Shown here one piece after another: positions 33,623 to 43,800 of a stretch of DNA of 64,000 bases. Both the position numbers and the translations under genes were made by a program. This stretch comes from Nocardioides humilatus. Lineage in GTDB: Bacteria; Actinomycetota; Actinomycetes; Propionibacteriales; Nocardioidaceae. The stretch covers positions 744,001 through 808,000 of the forward strand of contig NZ_VUJV01000003.1 of the NCBI RefSeq assembly GCF_008373755.1, read 5' to 3'. Under the pieces are notes generated by a model that was given only the letters and a program-made list of their open reading frames with translations, was not told the origin of the DNA and did not search any database. Within the stretch, counting starts at the first letter, position 1. The number at the start of each line of letters is the position of its first letter.

Positions 33623-34980
33623 GCCTCCATTGTCGCAGCGGCGACGAGCCGGTCCGCCGCGGCATGGCCCGAGGCGATGCACGCGGCGATCCCGACGCCG
33701 TCGTAGGCCGCGCCGCAGACGGCGAGACCGGGCACGACCGCGACCGCGGCGCGGATGCGGGCGACGCGGTCGAGGTGGCCGACGGCGTACTGCGGGAGGC
33801 CACCACCCCACCGCTGCACCACGGCGTCGACGGGCCGTGCCGTCAGCCCGGTGGCGTCGGCGAGGTCGGCGAGCGACGCGCTGACCAGCTCGTCGTCGGG
33901 CACCTGCAGGGTCGCCTCCTCGCCGTAGCGGCCGAGGGAGGTGCGCAGGACGAGGAGGTCCCCGCCCGCGGCGCGCACCCAGTCCCACTTCGCGAAGGAG
34001 AAGGTGGCGGCCTTGACCGCGCGCCCGTCGACCGGCGGCACGAGGAAGCCGGAGGCGCCGACGTCGATCGCCGCACGGACCTCCGGGGACGCGTCGAAGG
34101 CGAAGGTGACCAGCGCTGAGGAGGCGTAGTCGATCGTCTGGAGCTCGGCGGCGGCCGCAGGGGCCAGATCCGCGAGGAGCTTGGCGGTGGGCGCCGCGGG
34201 CGTGGCGAGCACGACGGCGTCGGCCGCCTCGATCGCGGTATCGGTGGCGACCGCCCACCCCTCAGGAGTACGACGCACCTCCCGCACCACCGCGCCCAAC
34301 CGGATGTCGAGCCGGCCCGTGCCGGCACCGGCCGCCTCGATCGCCTCCGGGAGCCGCCACATGCCGCCGGGGATGCCGGCGAAGACGGGCGACTCCGCGG
34401 TCGACGGCCCGGCGGGCAGCACGACCTGCTCGCGGCCGAGCAGCTCGATGAGCTGGGGCACCGCGGCGCGCGCCGAGATCTGCCGGGCGTGACCGGCGTA
34501 GACACCGCCGAGGAGGGGCTCGACGAGACGGTCGACGACCTCGTCGCCGTACCTCTCGGCGACCAGCGCGCCGACGGAGACATCACCGTCGGGGTGGGGC
34601 ACCTGCTGCGCCCGCGCCCGCTGGGCGCCCTCGGGCGACAAGATCCCGCTCGCGTCGAGCTGGTCCAGGTCGAGCGGTGCACCCATCAGGGTGCGCGGCA
34701 GTGGCCGCAGGGCGCCGCGGGTCCAGACGCGTGAGGTCGCGGCGGTCGGGTGCACCAGGTCGAGACCGAGATCGGCCGCGAGCCCGACACCTTCGGGGCG
34801 GCGGTTGATCATCGCCTCGGCGCCGACATCGACCGTGACACCGGCGACCTCGCCGCGGCGCAGCTTGCCGCCGATCCGGTCGGTGCCCTCGAGGACCAGC
34901 ACGGCGTGGCCGGCGTCGGTGAGGTCACGGGCAGCGGTCAGCCCGCTGATGCCCGCACCCACGACGATGATCCGCGCCAC
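33619..34980 (-). CDS. hemY: FAD-dependent coproporphyrinogen III/protoporphyrinogen oxidase HemY
   Basis: 453 residues. The FAD-binding start is RIIVVGAGISGLTAARDL with EGTDRIGGKLRRG, and the C-terminal AVCGAAYDGVGIAACIASG closes the Rossmann part. It oxidises coproporphyrinogen III to coproporphyrin III in the actinobacterial route. GTG 34978-34980 begins the chain. It overlaps hemQ by four bases. hemE lies 0.6 kb upstream with a DUF4189 gene in between, and the ferrochelatase gene is not here. Confidence 0.92.
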   Translation of the reverse strand: MARIIVVGAGISGLTAARDLTDAGHAVLVLEGTDRIGGKLRRGEVAGVTVDVGAEAMINRRPEGVGLAADLGLDLVHPTAATSRVWTRGALRPLPRTLMGAPLDLDQLDASGILSPEGAQRARAQQVPHPDGDVSVGALVAERYGDEVVDRLVEPLLGGVYAGHARQISARAAVPQLIELLGREQVVLPAGPSTAESPVFAGIPGGMWRLPEAIEAAGAGTGRLDIRLGAVVREVRRTPEGWAVATDTAIEAADAVVLATPAAPTAKLLADLAPAAAAELQTIDYASSALVTFAFDASPEVRAAIDVGASGFLVPPVDGRAVKAATFSFAKWDWVRAAGGDLLVLRTSLGRYGEEATLQVPDDELVSASLADLADATGLTARPVDAVVQRWGGGLPQYAVGHLDRVARIRAAVAVVPGLAVCGAAYDGVGIAACIASGHAAADRLVAAATMEA

Positions 34981-35001
34981 GGGTCAAGCGTGGCAGACGC
35001 T

Positions 35002-35529
35002 CTAAGGCACCGCGCCTTCGGCCGAGCTCACGGCGACGATCACCAGCGCCGGGTCCGACGCCGCACGGAGGGCGAGCGATTGGGCGGTGTTGCACCCGCG
35101 GGCGGTGCCGACGGTGACATCGACGACGCGACCGTCGGCATCGAGCACCCGCGCAGCCGCCACGCAGCCCCGGCGCGTGAAGGCCACGGACTCACACGGG
35201 TCGGCATCCTCCGACTGCGCGGCGCACTCGCTGAGCGCGCGGCGCTCGGCGGCCGGCTGGTGCTCGAAGTTGTAGGAGTACCCGTAGGTGCCCTCGTCCC
35301 GGTTGACCGCGATCGCGGCGTAGGTGGGCTCGCCGGGATCGGCGTTGCCGCGGGGGTGCCGACGCGGTGGCGCCGGCGCGTCGGAGGTGCCCACGATCGT
35401 CGCGTTCACCTCGGGCTCGTCCGGGTCGCTCGGCGCCCCGGCCTTGATGGAGAGCACGCTCAGGACCCCGACCAGGGCAAGCGCGACCGCGGTGCCGAGG
35501 CACACCACGAACGTCTTCCACCAGGCCAT
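35002..35529 (-). CDS. exported/anchored DUF4189 protein
   Basis: 175 residues. One N-terminal helix (FVVCLGTAVALALVGVLSVL) and a Pro-rich linker lead to the DUF4189 domain: TYAAIAVNRDEGTYGYSYNF, RRALSECAAQSED, then ESVAFTRRGCVAAARV. Three or four cysteines may pair outside the cell. The function of DUF4189 is unknown. It sits between hemE and hemY, all on the minus strand, but nothing in it points to haem metabolism. Confidence 0.78.
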   Translation of the reverse strand: MAWWKTFVVCLGTAVALALVGVLSVLSIKAGAPSDPDEPEVNATIVGTSDAPAPPRRHPRGNADPGEPTYAAIAVNRDEGTYGYSYNFEHQPAAERRALSECAAQSEDADPCESVAFTRRGCVAAARVLDADGRVVDVTVGTARGCNTAQSLALRAASDPALVIVAVSSAEGAVP

Positions 35530-35565
35530 GCCTGCCTCCTACCGACGGGAGGGCCCACGGTAGGC

Positions 35566-35583
35566 GCCGACTCCGCAGTCGGC
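35566..35583 (-). terminator. hairpin behind hemE
   Basis: GCCGACT-CCGC-AGTCGGC has perfect 7-bp arms 15 bases past the hemE stop. There is no T tract on the minus strand, so this is a hairpin-only candidate terminator, which is common in high-G+C genomes. Confidence 0.45.
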
Positions 35584-35597
35584 ATCACCCGATCGGA

Positions 35598-36650
35598 CTA
35601 ATCGAGCGGGTAGGTCTGCACGAACTCGGTCAGCCGCGCGAGCTGGTCGGGATCGGTCGACGGGATGACACCGTGACCGAGGTTGAAGACGTGGCCCTTG
35701 GCCGCGCGGCCAGCCTCGATGACCTCGGCGGCGCGCGCGGTCATCACCTCGGTGGGCGCGAAGACCAGGGTGGGGTCGAGGTTGCCCTGCACACCACGGT
35801 CACCGACGCGCGCGATGCCGTCGGCCAACGGCGTGCGCCAGTCGACGCCGACCACGTCGGCACCCGCCTCACCCATGAGGGTGAGCAGGTTGGTGGTGCC
35901 GACGCCGAAGTGGATCCGGGGCACGCCGAGCGCACCGATCCGCTCGAGCACCGCCGACGAGTGCGGCATCACGTGCTGCTGGTAGTCGCCGGGGGTGAGC
36001 GCGCCGGCCCACGAGTCGAACAGCTGGATCGCGGAGGCACCGGCCGCGACCTGCACTTCGAGGAAAGCCGCCGAGATGCCGGCGATCTTGCGCATCAGCG
36101 CGTCCCAGACGTCGGGGGCGCCGAACATCAGCGCCTTGGTCTTGGCGTGCTCCTTGGAGGGCCCGCCCTCCACGAGGTACGACGCCACGGTGAACGGCGC
36201 ACCCGCGAACCCGATGAGCGGGGTGCCGCCGTTGATCGAGGCGAGCTCGGAGGTCAGCGTCTGCACGGCCTCGGTGATGAAGGGGACGTGCTCGGGCGTG
36301 AGGTCGGGGATCGCCTCGACGTCGGCGAGGGTGCGCACCGGGTCGGCGACGACCGGACCGACGCCCGGCTTGATGTCGAGGTCGACACCGACGGCCTTCA
36401 GCGGCAGCACGATGTCGGAGAAGAAGATCGCCGCGTCGACGCCGTAGCGGCGCACGGGCTGGAGCGTGATCTCGGTGACCAGCTCGGCGTTCATGCACGA
36501 CTCGAGCATCTGGGTGCCCTCGCGGATCGCGAGGTATTCGGGCAGCGACCGGCCCGCCTGCCGCATGAACCAGACGGGGGTGTGCGGGACCGGCTCTCCT
36601 CGTACTGCCTTGAGGAACGCGCTGTCGCTGAGGTGGTTTTGCTCGCCCAT
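35598..36650 (-). CDS. hemE: uroporphyrinogen decarboxylase HemE
   Basis: 350 residues, full length. The conserved PVWFMRQAGRSLPEYL near the start holds the substrate-binding Arg; FSDIVLPLKAVG, GFAGAPFTVASYLVEGGPS and FNLGHGVIPSTDPD follow. It removes four carboxyl groups from uroporphyrinogen III to make coproporphyrinogen III, the substrate of HemY. ATG 36648-36650 is the start. It is divergent from the DUF3000 gene, with about 107 bases in which I see no clear operator. Confidence 0.96.
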   Translation of the reverse strand: MGEQNHLSDSAFLKAVRGEPVPHTPVWFMRQAGRSLPEYLAIREGTQMLESCMNAELVTEITLQPVRRYGVDAAIFFSDIVLPLKAVGVDLDIKPGVGPVVADPVRTLADVEAIPDLTPEHVPFITEAVQTLTSELASINGGTPLIGFAGAPFTVASYLVEGGPSKEHAKTKALMFGAPDVWDALMRKIAGISAAFLEVQVAAGASAIQLFDSWAGALTPGDYQQHVMPHSSAVLERIGALGVPRIHFGVGTTNLLTLMGEAGADVVGVDWRTPLADGIARVGDRGVQGNLDPTLVFAPTEVMTARAAEVIEAGRAAKGHVFNLGHGVIPSTDPDQLARLTEFVQTYPLD

Positions 36651-36757
36651 ATCGCTTCAAAGAGTCTCAGGTCGGGCCCGCTGGCGCACATCGGGCCCCG
36701 GAGCCGGGGGCGGCGTGCCGCAGGGCCGAACCCCGTGACGTCTCCTATGGTGGCCCT

Positions 36758-37372
36758 ATGGTCGCCCGGCAGGAGTCGCACCAGGGGTCCGGCGCTGCCG
36801 GTGAGCCCCCGGAGTTCAGCGCCGCCGTGGCCAGCATGGGCGAGGCTGTCTTGCGCCAGGAGATCTTCTGCGAGCAGATGCCCGCACCCCAGCGCATCGC
36901 CCCCTTCGCCACCGCCCTCTCGGCCGACGTGACGCTCGACGACGAGGAGGTCGCGACCGGCCGGATCGTGCTCCTTCACGATCCCGCCGGCAACGACGCC
37001 TGGGACGGCACGTTCCGCTGCGTCGCCTACTGCCGCGCCGAGATCGACCACGCGCTCGCGACCGACCCGATGCTCACCGACGTGGGCTGGACCTGGCTCA
37101 CCGACGCCCTGGAGTCCCACGGCGCCGAATACTCGATGCTGTCGGGCACGGTCACCCGCGTCGCCACGGAGAGCTACGGCACCATGGCCGGCGACGGCGG
37201 GTCGGCGCAGCTCGAGGTACGCGCGTCCTGGACCCCGACCGACGCCCCTGACCTGGCCGCCCACGTCGAGGCCTGGGCCGAGCTGCTGTGCACGGCAGGC
37301 GGGCTCGAGCCGGTCCCCGACGGCGTCGCGGTGATGCCGTCGCGCCGCGGCCAGCGAGGCTCGTCGGTCTGA
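36758..37372 (+). CDS. DUF3000 family protein
   Basis: 204 residues. The blocks EFSAAVASMGEAVLRQEIFCEQMPAPQ in parts, LHDPAGNDAWDGTFRCVAYCRAEI and LTDVGWTWLTDALESHGA are the DUF3000 core. A negatively charged strand-rich fold is likely; function is unknown. It joins the RNase D gene with a TGATG one-base overlap, the common actinobacterial order, so the two are co-translated and may work on the same RNA-related process. Confidence 0.85.
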   Translation: MVARQESHQGSGAAGEPPEFSAAVASMGEAVLRQEIFCEQMPAPQRIAPFATALSADVTLDDEEVATGRIVLLHDPAGNDAWDGTFRCVAYCRAEIDHALATDPMLTDVGWTWLTDALESHGAEYSMLSGTVTRVATESYGTMAGDGGSAQLEVRASWTPTDAPDLAAHVEAWAELLCTAGGLEPVPDGVAVMPSRRGQRGSSV

Positions 37373-38646
37373 TGTCGGAAACGCCCCCCACCGACGCGCC
37401 CGAGGAAGACCTCCCCGCGCCGGAGCCCGAGGTCGCGCTGCTCACGCTCGCCGACGGCCTGCCCCCGGTCATCGAGACCGACGAGGCGCTCGTCGACTAC
37501 TGCGCGAAGCTCGCCGCCGGCAGCGGCCCGGTCGCGATCGACGCCGAGCGCGCGTCGGGCTACCGCTACTCCAACCGCGCCTACCTGATCCAGCTGCGTC
37601 GCGAGGGCGCCGGCACCGCCTTGATCGACCCGATCCCGCTGTCCTCGCTGGCCCCGCTCCGCGAGGCGATCGGCGACACGGAGTGGATCCTCCACGCGGC
37701 TACCCAGGACCTCCCGTGCCTGGCGGAGGTCGGGCTCGCCCCGATCGCCCTTTTCGACACCGAGCTCGCCGGCCGACTGCTCAACTACCCGCGGGTCGGC
37801 CTCGCCACGCTCGTGGAGACGCTCCTCGGCGCGCGGATGAAGAAGGAGCACTCGGCCGTCGACTGGTCGACGCGACCGCTGCCCGAGCCGTGGCTCGAAT
37901 ACGCCGCCCTCGACGTCGAGGTCCTCGTCGAGCTGCGCGACCTGTTGGCTGCCCAGCTCGTCGAAGCGGGCAAGGACGACTGGGCCCGCCAGGAGTTCGA
38001 CAACCTGCGGTCCTTCGAGCCGGCGGTCCGCACGGAGGCGTGGCGCCGTACGTCCGGTCTGCACAAGGTGCGCGGCCGGCGGGCTCTCGGAGCCGTGCGG
38101 GCCCTGTGGGAGGCGCGCGACGAGCTCGCTCGCGAACGCGACGTCACGCCCGGTCGGCTGATCCCCGACTCCGCGGTGGTGGCCGCCGCGACCGCGATGC
38201 CGACCAACCGCAGCGCCCTGATGTCGACCCCGGGCTTCCACGGCCGGGGCGCGTCCCGCTTCGCACCCACGTGGCTCGACGCGCTGAAGGCTGCCGCCGA
38301 GATGGACGACGCCGACCTGCCCAACCGCACGCCGCGTGGTGACGGGCCGCCGACCCCGCGCGCGTGGGCGGAGAAGAACCCGATCGCCGCCCGCAGGCTC
38401 GACCTCGCGAAGGCCGCGATCGCGGCGCTCGCCGAGGAGCACAACCTGCCGGCCGAGAACCTGCTCACGCCCGACCACCTGCGCCGTGCGATGTGGGAAC
38501 CGCCGTCGACACGCGACCCGGTCGAGCTGCTCGAGCGGCTCATCGACCAGCTGCGCGGCTATGGCTCTCGCAGCTGGCAGATCGGCCTGACGGCGCCCGC
38601 GCTGGCCCGCGCCGTGCTCGACGCGGAGCCGGAGCCGAAGGACTAG
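37372..38646 (+). CDS. rnd: ribonuclease D-like 3'-5' exonuclease with HRDC domain
   Basis: 424 residues. DEDD-type motifs: VAIDAERASGYRYSNRAYLIQL (Exo I), ATQDLPCLAEVGLAPIALFDTEL (Exo II) and EYAALDVEVLVELRDLL (Exo III). A C-terminal HRDC-like helical domain begins around residue 225 (TSGLHKVRGRRALGAVRALWEARDEL). It trims tRNA and other small RNA 3' ends. The ATG at 37372 is fixed by the overlap with DUF3000. Three copies of GGACTAG run through its stop codon into the gap. Confidence 0.92.
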   Translation: MSETPPTDAPEEDLPAPEPEVALLTLADGLPPVIETDEALVDYCAKLAAGSGPVAIDAERASGYRYSNRAYLIQLRREGAGTALIDPIPLSSLAPLREAIGDTEWILHAATQDLPCLAEVGLAPIALFDTELAGRLLNYPRVGLATLVETLLGARMKKEHSAVDWSTRPLPEPWLEYAALDVEVLVELRDLLAAQLVEAGKDDWARQEFDNLRSFEPAVRTEAWRRTSGLHKVRGRRALGAVRALWEARDELARERDVTPGRLIPDSAVVAAATAMPTNRSALMSTPGFHGRGASRFAPTWLDALKAAAEMDDADLPNRTPRGDGPPTPRAWAEKNPIAARRLDLAKAAIAALAEEHNLPAENLLTPDHLRRAMWEPPSTRDPVELLERLIDQLRGYGSRSWQIGLTAPALARAVLDAEPEPKD

Positions 38647-38668
38647 CTGGGACTAGCGGGGACTAGTT
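38642..38668. repeat. short GGACTAG repeats at the rnd stop
   Basis: Three near-identical units (GGACTAGCTG, GGACTAGCGG, GGACTAGTTC) span the rnd stop codon and the stop of the convergent solute-binding protein gene. The unit supplies TAG in both directions. It is probably a small slippage expansion. Confidence 0.55.
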
Positions 38669-40075
38669 CGGGCTGGCCGACTCAGTCGGCTCGTCGGTCG
38701 GCTCCTCGGGCTGGAGTACCGGCTTGGACTTCTCGTCGATCGCCTCGAGCTCGGCCTCGAGGTCGTCGATGCGGGGCTGGGTGAGGAGCCGCTCGAGGTC
38801 GGGGTCGACGGCGGCCTCCAGGAGGGGCCAGCTGTCGAAGAGCGGCGGCAGCACGATCGACCGCGTCGAGTCGACGAACGCGCGCGCGTTGGCGGGCTGC
38901 AGGTCGGGCTGGAGGAAGGCGTCGGAGAAGCTCACGTCGATCTTGGTGGGCATCAGGTAGCCGGTCTCGGCCATGGCCGACACGGCCTCGTCGCTCAGGA
39001 GGTTGACCAGGAAGTCGGCCGACTGCTCGACCCGCTCCTGCGGACCTTCCGAGACGCAGACGCCGGTCAGGTCGCCGACCGTCGCGTCGTCGTCGAGCTC
39101 GGGCATCGGCATGACGTCAAAGTGGAGGCCCTCGACCGCCCGCAACTCGGGGGTGAGGTCGCGGTAGCCGGCGATCATGCCGAGACTGCCCTCCTCGAAC
39201 CAGTCGAGCGCGGGCTTCTCCGCGAGCTGCTTGTTGGTCGGGGTGATCGTCGGATCGCGCAGCACCTCGAGGGTCTGGCGCAACGCGTCGGCCGTATCGG
39301 CGTCGGAGAGCGCGAGCGAGGTCGGGTCCTGGTCGTCATCGAAGAGCTTGCCGCCGCCGGCGTAGATGAAGGGGGCGAGCCCCTCGATCGTCGGCTCGAT
39401 GAAGACGCCCTTGGTGTCCTTGCGCGGCCGGCTCGCGAAGGCGGCTGCCGCACGGAACTGGTCGAGCGTCCAGTACTCCCGGTCCTCCGGCGGGACCGGC
39501 AGGTCGCGCGCGGCCATCCGGTCGAAGTCGATGAGGTCGGTGTTGTAGTAGATGACCATCGGCGAGCTGGCGTAGGGCATGCACTGCAGCGTGTCGTTGG
39601 CGGAGAAGGCGGAGATGGCGTCGCGGGAGAACTCGTCACCGAAGGCGATGCCTCGGGCGTCGAGGAGGTCGAGCACCGGCCGGTTGCGCTCCGCCTCCAT
39701 CGTCTCGCCGAGGTCCTCGCGCGGCAGCAGGTAGAGGTCGGGGGCGACCTCACCGGAACGGATGTCGGTCAGCATCGCGTCGGCGTCGGGCCACGACTCG
39801 ATGTGGACGTCGACGACCTTCGACTCGGTGTTGTAGGCGTCGACCACCTTGCGGTAGGCCGCGATCTCCTCGTCGTTGCCGAAGACGGCGAAGACCAGGC
39901 GGGCCATGCCGTGACTGGGCTTGGTCGGCGGCTTCGGTTCGGGTCGGGCCGGGCCGTCGCTGTCGGCGTAGAGAACCATCGCCACGACGACGCTCACCGC
40001 GACCACGACAACGGCGGCGAACGTGCGCCAGTCGAAGCGCGCCAAGCTGAACATCGGTCGGTGGTCTCCTGTCAT
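38663..40075 (-). CDS. membrane-anchored extracellular solute-binding protein (orphan)
   Basis: 470 residues. An N-terminal helix TFAAVVVVAVSVVVAMVLYA replaces the usual lipobox; there is no Cys, so anchoring is by the helix. The rest resembles type 1 periplasmic binding proteins for sugars: EEIAAYRKVVDAYNTESKVV, SPMVIYYNTDLIDFDRMAA and DWFEEGSLGMIAGYRDL. No ABC permease or ATPase gene is nearby, so it may serve another transporter or a sensing role. The C-terminus is low complexity (EEPTDEPTESASPN). ATG 40073-40075 is chosen; ATG 40052-40054 is an alternative. Confidence 0.85.
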   Translation of the reverse strand: MTGDHRPMFSLARFDWRTFAAVVVVAVSVVVAMVLYADSDGPARPEPKPPTKPSHGMARLVFAVFGNDEEIAAYRKVVDAYNTESKVVDVHIESWPDADAMLTDIRSGEVAPDLYLLPREDLGETMEAERNRPVLDLLDARGIAFGDEFSRDAISAFSANDTLQCMPYASSPMVIYYNTDLIDFDRMAARDLPVPPEDREYWTLDQFRAAAAFASRPRKDTKGVFIEPTIEGLAPFIYAGGGKLFDDDQDPTSLALSDADTADALRQTLEVLRDPTITPTNKQLAEKPALDWFEEGSLGMIAGYRDLTPELRAVEGLHFDVMPMPELDDDATVGDLTGVCVSEGPQERVEQSADFLVNLLSDEAVSAMAETGYLMPTKIDVSFSDAFLQPDLQPANARAFVDSTRSIVLPPLFDSWPLLEAAVDPDLERLLTQPRIDDLEAELEAIDEKSKPVLQPEEPTDEPTESASPN

Positions 40076-40259
40076 TGCCGGTCGCGGGGTGCCGCACCGG
40101 CCGCCACCCTACCGACCGGTAAAGACACGGTGTCCCGCCGGCAGATTGTCGAGTGCACCGGACCGGGAGCGCCTCACGGCGCGTGGCCGCTCGTGGCGGC
40201 TAATTTTGGGACCCGGGGCTGCCGCGGCCCGGCGCACTCGAATCCCCATTGTAGTGGGC
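40076..40259. other. 184-base gap, no recognised feature
   Basis: It holds the promoter side of the solute-binding protein gene and the 3' side of the gene that follows hrpA. I see a GC-rich stretch without a clean hairpin or promoter and no good ribosome site. Confidence 0.5.
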
Positions 40260-40862
40260 TCAGGCCAGCCCGCGGTCCAGCTCGACATGACCCGCTGATT
40301 CGAGCTGTTCGGCGAGGGCGAGCATGCGGCGTACGTCGTCGTGGCTCGTGCCGGGAAGTGCGGCCCGACCGGTGGCCACGACGCGGGCGAAGGCGGCTGC
40401 TCGCAGGAGTACGTCGGCGAAGTCGCTGCCCGCGATCCCGCGAAGGACCTCGTCGACCATCGCCCGCAGCTGGTCGGGCCCGGGCGGATCGGCCACGCCC
40501 GCCACGACGCGCGCGACCTGCGCCGCGTTGCGGCCGGCCTCGAACTCGCGGGCGACGCCGACCGGGTCGGCATAGACCCAGGAGCGCAGGAGGTAGAGGC
40601 GCCAGAGGCAGCCGGCCAGGGAGTCGGGCGTGGAGCCCGACCAGACCTCGGCAATGGCCTCGATGCCCTCAGTGTCGGCGAGGTGGACGAGTCGGTCGGC
40701 CACGTCGGCGTCGCCCTGCTCCCGAGCCCCGCGGACCAGCAGCGTGGCCGCTCGGTCGCCCGCCTCGCGGAGGCGCTCGGGGTCGCTCCCGGCGGCGAAC
40801 TCGTCGAAGAAGGCTGTCGTCCGCGGCGCCGGTCGGTGGTGGCGACCGCGCCCCTCAGCCAT
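40260..40862 (-). CDS. hypothetical helical protein behind hrpA
   Basis: 200 residues, rich in Ala, Arg and Glu, mostly helical: TTAFFDEFAAGSDPERLREAG, SLAGCLWRLYLLRSWVYADP and ADVLLRAAAFARVVATGRA. Not recognised as a known family. It follows hrpA after about 35 bases in the same direction. ATG 40860-40862 is preferred over a TTG nine bases further up because the leader is short. It may be a co-factor of the RNA helicase or unrelated. Confidence 0.6.
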   Translation of the reverse strand: MAEGRGRHHRPAPRTTAFFDEFAAGSDPERLREAGDRAATLLVRGAREQGDADVADRLVHLADTEGIEAIAEVWSGSTPDSLAGCLWRLYLLRSWVYADPVGVAREFEAGRNAAQVARVVAGVADPPGPDQLRAMVDEVLRGIAGSDFADVLLRAAAFARVVATGRAALPGTSHDDVRRMLALAEQLESAGHVELDRGLA

Positions 40863-40897
40863 GTGCCTCAACCATGCCGCTCAACCATCTGGTCAGA

Positions 40898-43800
40898 CTA
40901 CGTGGCGGAGTCGAGCAGCTTGCGGATGCGGACGTCGCTGACCTTGCCGGCCGTCCCGAGCTGGGGCGCCCACAGGGAGATGCGGAACTCCTCGAGCTGC
41001 CACCGCACCTGGCGCAGCCCCGCCGCCGGCGGGCGACCGGCCGGGAGGGCGTCGATCCGGTGGAGGTAGGCCTCCTGCAGCGGCAGCACCCGGTCGAGCC
41101 ACTCGCGGTCGCGGCCGACGGCCATCCCACTCTCCGCGAGCTGCTCGCGGCGGCGGCGGATCGCGGCGAGGTAGACCGGGTAGCGCCGCAACTGCGCGGC
41201 ACCGGCTTCCCCGACGAAGCCGGTCGGCACCAGCCGGCCGAGCTGGGCCTGCATGTCCGACAGCGCGGGCAGCAGGATCATCTCGGCCCTCCCGCTCAGC
41301 AGCCGGTCGGTCTCCCTGTGCGCGTCCAGGACCCGCAGCAGGTCCGGCACCAGCGCGCGGACGGCCGCGGCCGCCTCGGCGCGGAGCGTGGCCAGCAGGG
41401 CGTCGTACGCACTCGGGATCCGGAGGATGCCGGGCGCCTGAGCTGCGTCGACGGCGTCGACCACGACGGCCCGCAGGCAGTCGGCGAGGAGCGCCTGGAC
41501 CGAGGGGTACGACGTGCCCGTCAGCCGCAGCTTCTGCTCGTTGGAGAGGCCGTCGACGAGCCCGCCGAGCGGCGCCTCGCCGAGCTCGACGAGCAGCAGT
41601 CGGACCAGGCCGAGGCGATGGCGTGCGTCGCGCTCCTCGACCGAGCCGAAGACCTGCAGCCCGACCGTCGAGCCCTCGTCGACCAGGCCGGGGAACGCCT
41701 CGACCTCGTGTCCGGCTCGGGTCCAGGTCGCGGTCGCCGCGATCTCGCCGAAGACCCACGACCGCTCACCGGTGCGGGCGACGCCGCTGTCGGCCGCGAC
41801 CTCGGCCATCGCCTTCTCGAAGCGCGGACGCAGCGGCGCCTTGAGTGCTGCCAGGTCCTTGCCCCGGGCCTGCTCGCGGCCCTTCTCGTCGACGACGCGG
41901 TAGGTCGGCCGCAGGTGCGACGCCAACTGGTCGATCCCCCAGGACTCGCGCGGCACGTGGACGCCGGTCGTGGAGCGCAGGAAGCGCTCGAGCGCGTCGA
42001 GGAGCGCCTCCTCCCCCGCCGGCACCTGCGCCAGGAAGTCGCGCGCGGTGTTGGGCGCCGGGACGAAGTTGACCCGCAGCTGCTTGGGCAGGCTGCGCAG
42101 CAGCTCGGTGACCAGCTCCTCGCGCAGGCCGGGGACGTTCCAGGAGAAGTCCTCGTCGCCGACCCGGTTGAGCACCGCGACCGGTACGTCGATCGTGATG
42201 CCGTCGTCCTTCGCGCCCGGCTCGAAGTGGTAGGCCAGGTCAAAGGTCAGGCCGCCGTCGGCGACCCACCGCTCCGGGTAGTCCTGCTCGGTCACCTCGG
42301 CCGCTGCGTCGTGGGTGAGCATCGCGGGATCGAACGTCAGCAGGGTCGGCCGCTCCCTGCGCGCGCCCTTCCACCACTGGTCGAAGTGCGCGCCGCTCAC
42401 CACGTCGGGTCCGATGCGAGCGTCGTAGAAGTCGAAGAGCGTGTGCTCGTCGACGACCAGGTCGCGGCGCCGGGCCCGGTGCTCGAGCTCCTCGGCCTGC
42501 TGCAGCTGCTTGCGGTTGTCGTGGAAGAACTGGTGGCGCGTGGACCACTCGCCGTAGACGAGGGCGTGCCGGATGAAGAGCTCGCGCGCCAGCTCGCGAT
42601 CGACCTTGCCGTAGGAGACGAGGCGATCGGCGGCGAGCGGGACGCCGTACAAGGTCACGCGCTCGCGCGCCATCACCGACTGTCGCTTCTGCGACCAGTG
42701 CGGCTCGGAGTAGGTGCGCTTCACGAGGTGCTCGCCGATGCGCTCGGCCCACTCGGGCTGGATCGCGGCGTTCTGGCGCGCCCACAGGCGGCCGGTCTCG
42801 ACGAGCTCGAAGGCCATCACGAAGGGCGGGTTCTTCCGAGCCAGGCCGCTGCCGGGGAAGATCGCGAACTTGGCGCCGCGCGCGCCGAGGTATTCGCGGG
42901 GGCCGGGGCGACGACTGGCCTGCCTGCTGCCGGGTTTCGGCTTCTCCCGCTCCTCCAGCAGACCGATGTGGCTCAGCAGGCCCGACAGGAGCGCCTGGTG
43001 GATGCCGTCGGCGTCCGGCTCTCCTTCGCCCTTCTCGAGGCGGATCCCCATCTCCTTGGTGACCTGCCGGAGCTGGCTCTGGAACTCCTGCCACTCGCGG
43101 ACGCGGAGGTAGTGGAGGTACTCGCGCTTGCACATCCGGCGGAACGCGCTCCCGGACAGCTCGCGCTGCTGCTCCTTGAGGTAGCGCCACAGATTGAGCC
43201 AGGTCAGGAAGTCCGAGCCCTCCGCCTTGAACCGCGCGTGGGCCTGGTCGGCCCGCGCCTGCTCGGCCGGGTGGTCGGCGCCGGGCCGCTCGCGCGGGTC
43301 CTGCAGGGAGAGGGCCGAGACGATCACAAGCACGTCGCGCACGCAGCCGAGCCGCTCGGCCTCCAGCAGCATCCGGCCGAGGCGGGGGTCGATCGGGAGG
43401 CGGGCGAGACGCTGCCCGGTCTTGGTCAGTCGCTGCCCGTTGATCGCGCCGAGCTCCTCGAGGAGCTGCTGGCCCGCCTGGATGTTGCGGCGGTCCGGCG
43501 GCTCGACGAACCCGAACCGCGCGATGTCGCCGAGCCCCAGCGCGGTCATCTGGAGGATGACGGAGGCGAGGTTGGTGCGCAGGATCTCGGGGTCGGTGAA
43601 CTCCGGTCGCGCGTCGAAGTCCTCCTCGCCGTACAGACGGATGGCGACGCCGGCCGCCACCCGACCGCATCGTCCGGAGCGCTGATTGGCCGACGCCTGG
43701 CTGATCGCCTCGATCGGCAGCCGCTGGACCTTGGTGCGCGCGGAGTAGCGGGAGATGCGCGCGACGCCGGTGTCGACGACGTAGCGGATGCCCGGCACCG

